Shown here: piece by piece, positions 40,601-55,600 of the stretch
Numbering within the stretch: position 1 is the stretch's first letter
Layout of the letters: every line of letters starts with the position of its first letter
Source: Rachycentron canadum
Lineage: Eukaryota; Chordata; Actinopteri; Carangiformes; Rachycentridae
DNA: 64,000 bases
Assembly: GCA_038496675.1 (NCBI GenBank)
Contig: CM076658.1
Span: forward strand, 13,105,388-13,169,387
Direction of reading: 5' to 3'
The notes under the pieces: generated by a model
What the model was told of the DNA's origin: nothing
Database searches by the model: none
What the model saw: the letters and a program-made list of their open reading frames with translations, nothing else
Translations under genes and position numbers: made by a program

Positions 40601-43600
40601 GTGTATAATGCATTAAACTCCCATTTTGGCATTGAAACACAAAGAAGAGTACATTTATCTAGTGTTGTACCTGGTGATCTCTTGCTGGGGCGTAACGGCA
40701 TCATGTAGGACTGTCGTGGCAGGAGAGGTGATGAGGGAAGAGACATGGACACCCCCTTGGCAAGACTTAGCCTGAAAACATCATCCTGGACATTAGGGTG
40801 ACTGCTGCCAGGGCCCTGAGGCTGGGGGTTTCCCTCATGCGGGAATCTTCTTTGGGCACTGTGACTGTGAACATCACCTGTTGATGAGGAGAATCACAAG
40901 ATTGTTACAGTTGGAGCAAACAGCTTTGTTATTACCACATGTGCTGACATCAGAAATCTAGATCTAGAGTTACCTATTTAGTTATGCACTGACCTAAAGA
41001 ACCACAGAAAGCAGAGTTTTGAAGGCTGAAGGAAGTGAAGAAATGCTATTTTAGGACAAAGTTGTTAATACTCCAAGAACTGTTTAATGCAGAAATAATG
41101 TATGTTGATTGTGAATGTGCAGCACCTTAATCAGAACTGTGTGCACAATGCTGAATACGCAGGACTCTTAGGTTGATGCACTGCATCAAGCAGAAATATA
41201 TGAAAAAGTATTTCAGTAGATCAGTTGTTTTTTTTTTGTTTTGTTTTGTTTTTTGCATTTCCCTGTTTATTTCTCAGTTGCCATGTCTTAAAGGTATCCC
41301 TATTTCTCAGTTCTTAGAGAATTGGCTGGATTTATGTGACATGCAGGACTACATATGAAGACAGTGTCACCTTAGTCAGCCATGGCATTTTCAGATTCCC
41401 CAGGTGGTTCAATATTTGAAATAGCCAGATGGCACATATCATCGCAGTTCCTACCATAATAAATGAATCCCATGTGAAGTTAAAATATATTGCTGTTGTT
41501 GCTGGTGTGCTGTCATTGGCTTTAAGGTTGCACATACTCTGACTCAGGATGCAAATATGTGTAAATGAATAACCGCAACAATCTGGGGATGTTGAGAACA
41601 AGTTTGTTGGTGTTCGTGAAATCAGCCATTACAACATTACAGAATGTCATGAGATAAGCCTCTTAATAGGTTGCTATGGACACAAACAAGGACAACTGGT
41701 AGGAGTGGGAAAAATTAGAAAAGTAGACAAGAGAGAGAAAACATAGAGCCACATAATATGTATTTAAACCCAGGGTCATGGACCAGTGAGCATTTCTCAT
41801 GCCACTATAGCACATGAGAAGGACATCCAGTTAGTGGAGAAAATAAGGCTGTCTTATTGACCATTGAGTTTAAGATAACATGTAACTCACTGAGCACATT
41901 AGCTAATTGTTCAAAACAAAATGTTTAATGGAGAAAAAAAAACGAAGGAAGAAAAAAAAAACTTATCAAACCTGCTATTCACAGGCACAAGTATCATGCA
42001 CGTTAATCTAGTCCACAGACTGCATATAAGAGCTAGTCTCTATCGATACCAAAAAAAAAAAAAAAAAAGGTCGAACTGGAAGCAGAATCTGGTGGTGTAG
42101 TTGCAGTAATGAGGCAGACAGAAGTGGCCCATTATAATGAGCATAAAAGGGACATCAAGGCCCAGGAAAAGGACACAATTTCAGTGAGAAACTGTGGCTT
42201 GATGAGAATGTTTTAAAGTGTCTTTCCATTACATATTTTGTCATCAACACTGGATTTAGGACATAAATGGCAAAACAGACCTCAGTTAATTAGATTGCAG
42301 TATTTAAAATATTGCATTATAAATACTGTAATTGATACACAAGAAGAAACCAAAGGAAAGGCCTGTTAAACCACCAGCAGTTGAGCAAATGCAAAGACTC
42401 CATACTCTGTAAATACAGTAATCTCAAAATAGAAAAAAAAAAACTGTTGGGTTGGTCATGGAAGTGTACAACACAATCCAGGTATTGAAATCAGAGAAAA
42501 CTGCTAGTTGTCTTAAATTGCAAGCAGACAGATTTTTCTGTTGGTATCACTGCTCTCTACACTGCTATCAAACTCAATTCCACAACTAGATATTCCCTTC
42601 CCATTTTTCTGTCTCACCATGGAGATGCAGTGATTTGTTCTTCTCACAGAAATGGTTCCCCACAGTCTCTACACATGACTTAGCACAAGACTTACAAATG
42701 ACTGTACCTGGCTACTAGTTTGCACAGTGGTATCCAAGCCCTAGATGGAAAAAACAGGTTTTGCTTTACTGAGAACCAGCCCTGCATGGAAAGACCATTG
42801 TAGCTATGGAGCCAACTAACAGCAAAGTACAGTAATCTATTCTGCGGCATCAAAGTTGCCCACTCATCATAGCCACAAATTAAAATGTATGAATTATCAA
42901 CCTCAAGATAACATGTACTACCTAACTAATAATACAGGCCATACGTCAGCAGACCCAGCTAAATCATAACTGCAGATGTGGCGAACCACAGCAATGACAA
43001 TTAGCTTTGGTTCTGTTTTCAGGACTGTTCAGAAGATTAGCACTGACGCCTGTCTGCAGAAGGTTTGTAGAAATCACTGAGGACTCAACTACAAGAGGCA
43101 AGTTACTATTAGAATCCTGCTCCTCTCTTTGGGGAACTGAGTGTTGTTGGGCTGCTAGGCTAATCAGAAACAGAGACCCATTTTCTCCACGCCTCCGCCT
43201 CGCCACAGGGGACACAAAGCTGCTCTGTGTTTTGAAAGGTTCCTAAACAAAGAAGAATTCGAGCAACAGGAAGCGGAAAAGTTGCAATGACACCTCTGAA
43301 TGCCCTCAGACATGGAAAAACCTGTGAATGACCCAGAGGTCACTCAGCAAACGCCAGGACCTGCAGTCACCGTGACCTGAGTGGAAAAGTCTGCATCCAC
43401 ATTGACACTGACACTTTAAAGGGTCCTTAGGGAAGTATATGTGTCTGATTTTGGGTTAGATATGCAGCTGTGGAAGATTTGACAGAGACTTAAGTTCTCT
43501 TGATTGTGATCATATAAGACAAAACTCGTGACAAGAGTATACTAAGCATCGACACTCTCAAATGCTGATCTTACATCAATACCAATGTGTGAGTGTGGGG

Positions 43601-46600
43601 CAGTTATTACTGAATTACCTCATCAGAAATTAACGCTGAGCTCCCCACTCGTGTGTCACCTGATAAAGCTTAACCAATAAATAACAGAATAGATGTAACT
43701 TGTGAATTTTTGGAGGCCATGATAACTGTTGTACTGAGACAATGATGCCCCTATGGAAGGGAAACACTATACCACAATGTATCCTTTAAGGCTACATCGG
43801 GTGTTGCTCATTCAAGCTGCCAGCTGACTGTTCACTTGCTGCAGTCACTGCAGGTCGTGGCTGATATAGGTTTCAACCATCGTGCATGCTAAAGAGATTA
43901 TGGCAAAGATGTAATTTTGGTAGTTGGTTCTGAAAACAAGAAGTGCCACATAAAAGCCGGTCATCCAAGTGCTGGTGAATAGGCAGCAGTATGTCACGGT
44001 GACTGCACTGCCATCTGACCGATGCTATATAACGCAGAGGGACACAAGGACAGAAACTCGCCAGTGCTATTTCAGTTACTTTCCTAAACCCTGGTTGGGG
44101 TAAGGCCTGCAATTTCAGCCCCTGCTGTGGTCAAGGAAATCAGCCCTTTCTAATTATACAGTGCTGCCCCAAGATGATGTAAAAATGATTACAGTCCCTT
44201 ACATGCTCTTTCCTCCTCATCAAAGTGAAGGGCCAAAGCCCATAAGGACATGCCCAACCCATAAAACGGTTCAATATTATTTCAAGACATTGATTTAGAA
44301 AAATAAACATTAAAGTACAAATCAATTATTTGAGCAGGTCAGTGTGAGTCAATATTGACTGCATATGCCAACCAATGTACTGTCTGCTACATTTGCAGTA
44401 ATGTCATAAAGATATAGTGAATACAGGTCCTATGCAGCATTAACTCAAACTAATTGGCAGAGTGACCATCCTAATCAAATAAAAGCCAACATAACAAATT
44501 AAAATCTAGTTAATATTTCACAAATGGGTAAAAATGTGAATGGTACCTTTCACCCTTCAAGTAAATCTGTGCAGTGGAATGTGAGCCGTCACTCCTTGTG
44601 AGGGACTGCTAGGGCCCACTAAAAAGGTGCAGACCCTCTCCATTGTCTAGCAAAGGCCTGGACCACTCAATAAAATGGTACAACCTTAAGCTATACTGCG
44701 GGGATTTATGCCAGACCACAGAAAACTGCAGAGTAAAAAGTGACAGAAATACATTACAATACACCAGTTCTGCAGTAAAAATTACTGTCAACTGCTGCAC
44801 CCAGTCACAGATAACTAACACTCCAATCTGCATTATAGTTACACTTTACTGCTTAAGCATTCAAATACACACAATGACAACACATACAGTGATTATCCAA
44901 ATGAAGTTAAGTTTCAGTTTCTCCTTACAGCGTAGTACAAGCATGCACGCTCGTTCACTCTGAGGTCAGTTTGTTGTGAAGGCTCCCTCTCTCTCTCTCT
45001 GTGTCGGGTGGTTGAATTACATTTAAACACTAATAACGTTACATTGTCGTGAGCAAAGATGGACAGTGACCTGTGTTTCACCCAAGTCAGGAGGAGTGGA
45101 GTGAAAGAGTGTCTATGTTGACGCACACTGACCTATTGACCCAGATCAATGCAACTGTGTGAATGTGTGTGTGTGTGTGTTTGGGGGGGGGGGTTGACAT
45201 TTTTGTGTTGAGCTGCCAATAATGGGAAATTATTTGCAGCTGCAGTTGTCCTGTGCTCTGCAAATATTGCCATCTTTTATCTATTTTACATCTATCTATC
45301 ATAACTACAAATCCTGTTAAAAATTAAGCAGCATAACATGCACCTGATGTTGATAAGATCCGACAGTCAGATTTTAAGTGAACTGAAACTAACACACCAC
45401 AGAGGAACTTCCAAAAGTACAAAAAAACACACAGTCTCTGCCTGAACTGTGAGTGAATGAGTAGCCAAACTGCAAAAGTATGTAATGTAGCAAAATCTCA
45501 AAAGTTATTAAATGTACCACTGAATTCAATCAAAACCACCGGAATTGCTACAAAAATACAATTTCAGGTGTAAATTATGTTGACAAAGCTTGGTTGAAGT
45601 GAAAAAGTGTATTAAAAAATATGAGCCATAATAATATTTACTTTTTCTCCATAGGCATAGACTGTACACACATACACACACACAAATACTCCATTAGCTT
45701 CTCACTAGTTAATTTTATGGTGCACAGAGAGAATGAAGAAACGCTATAATTAATGCAGATTCTTTCAGTGAACACACAAAACCCGATGACCACAGGACAA
45801 TCCACCAAAGGGGGAATTCTCCCGCTAGACTGAGTGCCAATGTGGATTCTCTGTGTACTTCCGAGACCAGGGTGACAGTCTCACAAAAGCTGTCATGGTT
45901 AACACACAGCAACCCATAGAGAGGAGAGAGAGCAGGACAACAAGGAATACAGAGTGGGGGAGGGTCTTTAGTACAAGTCGTCTACGATGATGAAGGACAA
46001 ATTAGATCCTATATGTTAATAAGATGCAAATCAGGTCTAGTTCAAAATTCACCGAATAACCCAATGCAGAAATTAGTTGTTAAAGCAAAGCTATGCAACC
46101 AGTCTGTGAAACATTGTGGAGGCATTCGTGTTTTTCCCATGAGGCCATTCAGACCACTTTACTCAGTCAGTGGTAGCCATAGGAACGGTCAAAATACTGT
46201 ATAAAGCAGCCTGACAAAAGACTCACGAAATGATGTAAGTGATGAATAATAAAGGAAACTGACTGTGTTAGCTCTCTAGTGACACATTTTGTTTTTCACT
46301 TGTGTAGCTTCTAACCAGCTTCATTTCTGCTGTCAAATCAAGTATACAGGCAATAAAAAGTAAAACAATGTGACATCTCTTCCTTACTTTTCTTTTCACT
46401 TTTATTTATTGTATGTTAAGAATATTAGCCGACTGCCCCCATCCCTCCCTAGGGCTCTTTTTTCCTACCACAAAATGTCAATTTAGTCTGCAACAATCAA
46501 ATTTCATTAACTCTTCAACAGCCCAGACTTACTCTTTTTCTAGTTTCAAAGGATTACTCATCTATGCTGGTGGCCTCTAAAGAGAGAAAACAAGTCTGAC

Positions 46601-49600
46601 AGCGTCTTAAGGTTTAGCTTATCAGAAATGGAGACAGTTCCTGCAGCTCTGAAACCCTCAACCCGAATTTATGTGCACTTGATAATGAAAACAAATTAGC
46701 TGCTTTATGCAAAGTTAAGATGCTGTGGGCAAGGCAAGATAGTCGAATGTTTTGAATCCAAAACACTAAGACTGGCTGTCTCCATCTGCGTCTCTCTCTG
46801 TCTCTCCCTCTCTCACTCTGCAGTGGCCTTAGCTCTGGAATGCCTTCCCCACTGGCCCCAAGGGAGGAGAGACTGACAGGGAGGGGTATGTGTGTGTCCT
46901 GAGGAAGAAGAAATAGAAGATGAGGAGTGGTAGGAGGTGGAGGGCAGCATTTCACAGGCACTATGGCATTATCCCATTCCTCTTCATAAATCTCCAATTC
47001 AAGTGCTCATGGGCCAGAAAGTATCTTTATCATGCTTTATCTCAAGAATCCTTACAGGGTCGCAATGGAACTGCCAATATTGAATCTGATAGATGACTCC
47101 ATATTCTATGTGTAGAGTGATGCTAATACAAACACTACCAGCCTGACAACAGTCTACATAGAGAAGAGGACCTGTGCAGTAATTGTGATTACACACAATA
47201 ATAATCTATGATTGCACACATTTGCTAAATTCTGTTCCACGTATACTCCCAGTATATTAATGGTGAGATCTTACAAAGCTACAATGTGTGAGTTAACACT
47301 GTCAATCAGTCTCAAAGTCAAATGAAGGTTCCCAGTCAGCAAATCAGACCACAGAAAATATCCACTGATTTATTTCCTGAGTGTTGAGGAGCACTTATAG
47401 AAATGAGAAAAAGAGGTTAAAATACACTTGACATAATGCAAATGTAAATGAATTGGCCATGTTGAATTACCATAGGCCTGACCTGGTTTCGTCAAAGCAT
47501 TGGAATAAATTAGGGCAGATCAACTGTTGACAATCCTGGCTGGAGAGTTGTTGATATTCATGCTAGCAGTATTATGTGTAAGGTCCAAGTATGAATGTCT
47601 CTCTGGCTCTGCAGGCCCCCTCAGTATCAGACTCTAACAGAGTGGGGCCCACTGTTAAAGGGCAAATAGCCCTCTTACCTTCAATCCATTCTTGTCTAAC
47701 CACAGTGTTCATAGACAGTTCTTCGACTGCTTCAAAGGAATAAGCTGTTGTACCTTGCAAGTATTTTTACATTCAATACATACTTTATGTGCTTGAAGTT
47801 AGGGCTGTGTGATTAAACAAATTTAATTTTCAATGACAATTTGACTTTCATCTGTCTTTGTGCTGGGTGCGTTTTGTGAGCCTGGAGTCCACACACAAGG
47901 TTAATACCAATGCTCCAGTCAACGGGTCAGACTAAAACAAATCTTACCTGACTTTGTTTACGAAGGGAAAGAAGGAAAGTCGGCGCATGCTGACAACTGT
48001 TGATACAAACACCACGTATCTAGCTCAAACCATTGCAGAGCAATAGGGTTCGAAAGACAATGGGATTTTTGGAAGTGTATATGAATCTCTGTGCTAATAG
48101 GGTCAAATAAGTGTGATCTCAATATTCATCAAAAGTAATCAAAAAAGTGATTATAATTTTTAACCCAACAGCGCTAATTGAAGCTTTGCAAAGGAGGATT
48201 AATATATATTTTAATCTTTATTAATATTGTTCTTATGATCTGTCTGGTAGTATCTTTGATCAACAGTCCAGGCACTGGAGGATGATTGATCAACTCAATG
48301 ACAAAGTTGATTAGGAATAAAACGCACCACTAAATGGCCACTTTGTAAAGTTGTTGAGCTAGAGATACATTAATGGTTCCAGTAAAACCATAAAAAAATG
48401 TCTCACATGGGTTGTACATGGGGTTAATTGCAACAATGTCCTCTAAAGGTCATGGAAACAGCTGGTACAGTCTAAGCAAAGGACAGATTGATGATGGATG
48501 ACCGAGCGTACACGTCCTTACTATGATCAATCATCTTAGCACCGTGTACACAGCTCTGGGGGGGCCACTGTGCTTCAAGAGAGAGGATTCACAATGCAGC
48601 CAGATGAAAGACAGGCAAGAGCTTTCAGCTGCCACACATTGTCTGATCTCTCCGTCAACCTTTCTCCAAAGCTCCACTTCCAATATTTGACTGTTCTGCC
48701 TCAAATTTTTGACTTCTACTGGTTAACAATATGGATAAAGCATCTCTGAGAGAAAAGTGGAGTTTGTCTCCTGCCACCAGCGCAATATGGTCTGGAGTCT
48801 TGGGTTGCCATGGGGATCTGGTATAACAACAGATTTGGACTTCCATTAGCACAGATCATTAAGCAGAGCTTCTTCTGGGGCCAGGTGAGGTCATGAGAAC
48901 ACCACTAACCCCTGGACAACAGCCTGTTCAGTAATGTTAAATGGACAAAATATGGCACAAAAGCCAATCCTTCCAAAGACCCTAATCCGATAGGTAAACA
49001 AGCACCAAGGCACATCTTGCAGCTTTGTACCATCTACCATGTTTGTGAATTGAGCAGAAATCACATTTGCACAAGTTGGTGCATGAGTGTTTCGATGTGA
49101 ATATCTTCAAACCATTAGCTTTAATTTATTTATTTGTAATTTTCAAGATTAACGATAGAGTTAATGGCAAATTACGCCCTCTTACACTGAAGAGACATCC
49201 TACAGCATGCTCTCCACCTCACTCAAGGCTTTTGCTAAACTTTAACAGCACAGTTTCAAATAAAGAATAGTCACGCAATTGCACCTTTAGAATAAGACAG
49301 ATATAAATATGAAGAGGAAGCACTCTCTGCAAACTGCTTCTCTTTGCAATAAGCACCACTCCTTATCCTTTGAGGCAGGGCACAAAGGAGCCGAGGTCAT
49401 TAGTTCAGCCTGTCTCAAACCCTCCTGAGCTAAGGATGGCAAGACATTCATCTACAGGCACAATTGCAAAAAAACGAGTCTCTGTGTTCAGAAATGCAGA
49501 ACAGATAAGCATAGAGCAAAGTAGGATAGAGGAAAGAAAAAGGGGCCCCAAAGCCCAAGACTGAACAGAGGTCTCCACAGACACCCACACAGTCTTTTCT

Positions 49601-52600
49601 GAGAGTCAGAGACTGTGACAGCACGGGTTGGTGTCTGCATAGGCAGATGGCGATAGATGAGAAAAACACAACCCTCAAAACTGTTGGAAAAATATCAAAG
49701 TAAACTAATGAACAGTTGGAACTGTGTATGTCCTTTAGGTGACAGGATAGTCCTCTGCATAAAAGGGACACTTTAGCAGGTCATTTAAATCACAGATAAT
49801 GGATGTTGGAGATAGGAAAGCAAAACAGAAAATCAGACAGAAGGAATGCGTCTGCCCAGGCAGGTCACACTGTAATTAGGAAAATCTGTGGCTTGCTGAC
49901 CTCTCCAGCCAATTAACTGCAATGACAGCCACTATCACCCCTTCAAAGACCATCTAAAACACCCTGGCATGGTAACTGATAAACTGTTTTTCCTTTTCTT
50001 TGAAGTAGCAAAAGAAACTATTTACCCATGGATTGGGGGGTTGTTTAAAGTGGAAATATGACTGAGTGTGTTGCTGTGGTGTAGATGACATCACCCCTTC
50101 CTTCTACCAAGCCCTCATGTATTTGTTTGGCTTCTTGTCCGTTGCTGTGCAGACCACTTTCAAGGTCACAAGCACCATCGCTGCTGAGTGTGTGAGACCC
50201 AAATTAGGATAATGGAGAGTGGTCACCAGCAGACAGTGGGCCCCTGGAAACCGTGGAAGCATTTCCCCAACTTCCTCCCAGTCAGAGGCCAGATTTGACC
50301 ATCAGCTACTGCATTTAACTATCCTCTTTGTGCTGTTGGTTGGATATCACCAAAACAAAGAGCATGCAAGGGTTGGGAGTTATAATTCAAATGAAAAACA
50401 ACTCCCATAACAACAGGTTTAAAAACAGTGGAATAGCATAATTCTCAAGCTGTTTCTATGCCCCTTTATAGCATCTGAAACCATACTGAAAAGAAACAAC
50501 AGAAACAGCATCTCTAGGCGTATTCCTTAATTTGACATGAAATGAGATATTATTTGCTTCTAGCAACCAAAACAGAAAACAGCTCAAATGAACATGGTGT
50601 CAGACTGAAAAATAAAGTGACAAAAATGGTAATTCAATCGGATTAACAGGATAGATTTCACCAACTTATTATTACTTATTATTTCACCAACATGATCCCG
50701 CCTTCAAGTGGAACTCATAAGGTCAAACTTTGACATGGAACTCCAAGTATTAAATATGCTCTGCATTCAAGGTCATCAGTGCAGTTATTCAAATTATGAT
50801 AAATACAAATCCGGCCATAGTCCCTTTTCAAAAGTGCTATGTCATTTAAATGTTTATAAAAAAAGTTGTACTCAAAATTATGAGAATTAAATATCTATTG
50901 GTTGTTAACAAGTGCTTTTTTGTTGACATGGTAAACACAAAGTGCTATAAGAACAATATAAATTACAAATTAAATTAAATTGGGTTAGGTAGCACTTATA
51001 ACATTTACAACTGTATGGCCACAGTGATATGATAAGAAATTTATGAGCTTCATAGACTTCACAGAAGTTTTAGAGTCATGTAATGGAAGGGTTAACTGTA
51101 GCAGAGGCCAGGGTTTGTTGTAAAAGTCAGCACAAATAGAAAACAGCGAGACCCGCCGACCAGGTTCACTACTTTCCCCGATAGCCCTTATTTTAGTTTT
51201 CAGAAGGAGAGACAGGGAGTGTCTAATGTTGATACACCTGAGGTTTGTGGGCATGTGTGTGTGTGTGTTTGTGTATTTGTACATGACTGTGTGTGTGAGT
51301 GAAAGATGTGGTTTGAGCTACGCCCTGCTAATCGTTGCCTGCTGGCTGCACAGTGCTTTGATAGCCGTGCAGGTCTGTGCACTCAATGGTCCCCTTTGTA
51401 AATCAGGTGCATTCTTTTCTCCACCATTTTAAATCCCTAGCACAACTGTCTGGACATGAAAATCTAGACAAACATGACTGGGAGCAAAAATAGCAAACAT
51501 AAGCTAAAAACCCATTTCATGATTGTCAGCACAGTTTTCTTCTAATTAAAGTCAGAAAACATTAGACAGTAGCCTAGATATAATCCTGTGTATAGGTGCT
51601 TAAGTGAAAGTGATTTAAACATTGATATGTCACAAAATGTTTAGTCTTAGAAGCTTAAGTGCAAACTTAAACCCCAGATTCATAGCTGTGCGAGGTTGCT
51701 CGGTACAAAGTGTGTTCCAAAAGGAAAACCATGAGTTGATGATAAAGGACTCAGTGGTTCTGGTCTGAACACTACTTATTATGGTTAATCAAAGGATGTT
51801 AATAATGTATCCTGAGGTCACCTCTCTCTCTCTCTCTCTCTCTCATAACATGAAGTCTGTCTTTCTCTCGTGTATAGGTCACACACTATATGTAATCTGT
51901 GGTCTAGACATCCTGTGGTTGACTGTGTGCATCTTGTTTGTCTGTCTGTCTTAGGTCAGCCCTCACGATATTTCATTTTGCAGCACCAAATTTATGAAAA
52001 GAAGAAGAAAATAAGTCTTTTTCAATTAATATATTTCTGTCTTCTTCAATATTAAATTTATTAAAATACACAAGTATGGCCTTTCATCGACTAAGTGCAT
52101 CCCCTATTCATCCAGCCGCTTCTCCAGATCCAGATCTACAACACACATTCCTTATTCACCTGGAGCACACACACACACACTCATTTTCCTAATAAAAGTA
52201 AATGTTAAAACTTCCACCCACAACAGAAGAGCTCTGGGAGGGAGTTTTCTTTAAGTTCCCCAACAAGCCACAGGACAAGGAAGAAGCATGTCTCAAAATG
52301 GCTGCGGTAGATATGGCCAGAGAGGAAACTGCCACCCAGCTGTTCACAGAGAAGCACCAGGATAAGACAGGCAGTCTGACATAACCTGTGGGCAGACTGA
52401 GTCCTGGGCAGTGTTTGTTAATGTCTGAGAAGAGCAGGGTCGGCCACCATTTATTTGTCAGTGAAAGATTCCACTGTGAACTTGAACTCTGTGCCATGCT
52501 CTCTCTGTGGTGTTGGAAGTCTGCACCCAACCAGCAAATAGACACATCATACAAGTCTTTACCAGCAGTAATATGAAAGAGATACTTTGGCAAGTGGAAG

Positions 52601-55600
52601 ACCATTACTGTTTCCTGACACACTAATATAACAATGTAGTACAGAATCTCAGCTGAGGACAACCTTTAGGTGTCTAAAGCGCAGATGAAATAGATAAATT
52701 ATTCCTGAGCAAAATAAGTTGGTGCAAAATGGTCTTTTAGCTGCACTAACTGTACGAAGAACCCCTAAATCACCTTTTTCCTGAAAGTGTTATGGTTATA
52801 ATTTTATATTTACTCAGTAACCAATAAAAAAGCTGTTTTTGTTTGGACAAACAATGGCTCAACCACCTGTGGTTATTGTTTATTGAGGGAAGTCCTCCCA
52901 TAACAGTAAAAATTCCTGATGTTAAATCCCTGAGGGCAGCTGAAAGAGAACGAATACAGAAAACAGGAAAGGAATCTCTGCAATGTCTGCTCTTCTATTT
53001 AACTGTATCACCACAGAGGGACTACACTGTACAATACAGAAAACAGAAGAGGGATTACAGACATCAGAGACCTTTCTAGCCTACCTGAACAACAGTAAAC
53101 AATAGCATAACAGCAGAAACTACTGCTCCAAACACATTATTAACTTTTTCAACATTTCTCTGATAGGTTCAAGAAAAACTGAGCATTATGACCTTCACAG
53201 GAAGGAAGTATTTATTGCAGGGCTTTTGAGTTCCACTGAAGAAAATTCAGCATGAAGGGCAAACCTACTAACTTTATCATCACTGTGGCATTGCCAATTT
53301 CAAGAACCACATCAAATCCTACAAACACAACAAAATCCTGCTTTGTAACCAATTTGCTGTTGCCTCTGACCCTCAGCAACAAATCACTGTTCTGTCAAAA
53401 CACCCGAGAAACTCACAGAAACTGCAGAGACAGCATGTACCAGTCACCACCACAGCTGAGGCAACAGAGGGCAGTGCTTAATGGTCTCTCTACACAGGTC
53501 TTCTACATAGTGAATATTGCCTTTATCTTTCACTTTATATCCCTGAAATCTAAATGAGGTTACCCTTGATCAGAAATTGCCTCTTTGAGACTGTGCAGGT
53601 GTGCAAACCAACAACTCATTACAGTGTTTCAGTCTACATCTGCTTATCCTCTGTTGTTTCACCCCCTGCTGCAGGAGACCTTGGTGATGATAAAAGCAAT
53701 GTGGCCACATGTTCATTCTTTAAATGCAAGCCAAGCTGCATCTAAAAAGAACAAAGAAACTTTGGTGCAGATGCAGTTGTGTTCAAAAAGGCTATCATGT
53801 AAATGAAAAGTGCCAGCACCTTTCCTTTGCTCCTTCATCATATTTCAGTAGTTTAATTGTTAGATTTTTAACTCTTGACAAATCTGAAAACTGAAAATCT
53901 TTCATTTCTGTCAGTATGACATGGAGGGCAATTATTGCCCCTGTGATTGCGGGTGAACAACAGGGCCGCTGTCTCCCGTCCAGCCAGGTGCACGAGTGGC
54001 TTCTGTCTCCCATGTCTTCCACCAAATAAACAGAGAGAAGCCTTGCCAACTGGTGCTTGCATTTTTGTTTGTGTGTGTGAAGCTTGTGTGTGGTAGTGTG
54101 TGTTCCAGGGAGTTGGAGGAAAAAACAGCTGAAACTGTTATCTGCCCCAGAGAGCGCATGGCAATGCATGCTAGTGTGATTAACACTGCGTCACCCACAA
54201 CAGACAGACAACTGTCTGGCAGCTGCCCCAGGCAGCCAAGCTCATTGAGTGGGAAGCCTAAGTTGGAGGGCCTTCAGAGGTATTACCTAAACCACAGAGT
54301 CACATACAGTCACACTCAGCAATTAAAGCTGAGTCAAAAGTGCTGCTACTCTGGGTCACATCATGTATTCATTGAATATACTCCCAGAACCACAGCAACA
54401 GTAGGCAGCTGTATGTTTTAAAGGGAGAAAGATAATGCTCTGTGAGGACTACAGGACAGAAGGTCTGTTCGGGGGAAAGAACATTAAATCTCAGTGGGAA
54501 AATGTAGCCTTCTCCTGACATGACCATCAAATGGATTTGGCATGGCTTACATAAACTTTAACATGGTATAACAAGGCCAAAAAATTGAGATGCACTAATT
54601 ACTTAACCATATTATCTCTCAATATTTACTTTTACAAGCTGTTAAAGAGAACCAGTTGAAAACCAGTACTGAAATATCAGCACTGTGGTCTGACATAACC
54701 CAGTCTGCAGTGCTCAATCTGATGTACTTCCCAGAAAACATTTTATCATTTAGTTGAAGAATGTTCCCATCAAGAGGAAAACAGCACTGAACAGAATCAC
54801 AGAAATCTGCCTCAATGTGAGATGCTGTCACAAAACTATTCTACAAACGTAGACCATGCAATTTGTTTTTCAGTGAACTACAAACCAGACACTGCTGTGA
54901 ATTAATAGGAAGTCACAGGTGAAAGTCGCAGTAAAATCTGAGGTGCCTGTATCCTGAAAGCGAACACCAATTAAAACACTGTTTGAGTTTTTACAATATA
55001 ATCATCTTGTGTCTTGGGGTCTCAAATCTATTAACTCCAGTGAGGCCTACTTGCAATGTAACCTTTCTCAGAAAATGCTCACTTCAAAGGCACCAGGCCA
55101 CAGCAAACTAGCATCCCACTTCCAGAGTGGCATGGTACTATAAAAAAGACTTAAAAGGGATTAAATTGGCCAATTCCAAACAGACTCCTTGCAGAGGAGG
55201 CAAGCGAGGAGGAGGAGGAGGAAGGACCTAGGAGGAGCACAAGATGGAGAGACTAAATTAGCAAACTGTGAGTTTTTGTGGTCTTGGCAATGGGGAGATC
55301 CCAAAGGAGAACTAATGACTATAGTGGTATCTGGCATAGGGGCCAAGTTTCCTTGACTGCTTTAAAGCTTCCTCCAGTCCACAGCCACCATGTCATGAGC
55401 AACATATGCTGAGCGATCTTGCAATTATACTATTATCAAGGTCCTCCCTCTGATTTCCATTATATGCTGCTGAGCAGATCTTACAGGGACTTTGTCCCTC
55501 TAGTCCCTCTAAAGCAATGGATGTCTGTACAGTCTGACCCTGTATGAATGCAAACACGTCTGTGAAAAGAACAGTGTAAACAAAATATTCACTAATCTGC

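Larger units (their letters stand above)
31064..40670 (-). other. tanc1: tanc1 intron 2 (about 9.6 kb, contains an assembly gap)
   Basis: Begins (plus-strand view) with a GA microsatellite interrupted by 382 N bases at 31171-31552, so the true length is unknown. It contains an A run at 35469-35489 and a possible retrotransposon 3' tail near 38150-38350. The longest open frame (35899-36312, plus) has no recognisable similarity. Nothing else supported. Confidence 0.8.

Noticed and set aside
42964..43215. 83-residue minus-strand frame considered as an extra tanc1 N-terminal exon
   Set aside because: The start exon and exon 2 already join in phase to give contiguous TANC1 sequence, and this frame has no TANC similarity.
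52189..52662. 157-residue minus-strand open frame in tanc1 intron 1
   Set aside because: Same strand as tanc1, but no TANC similarity and no acceptor/donor pair in the needed phase; exons 1 and 2 join perfectly without it. No known domain.
53996..54421. 141-residue plus-strand open frame
   Set aside because: No family resemblance, cysteine/serine-rich chance composition, overlapping open frames on the other strand.
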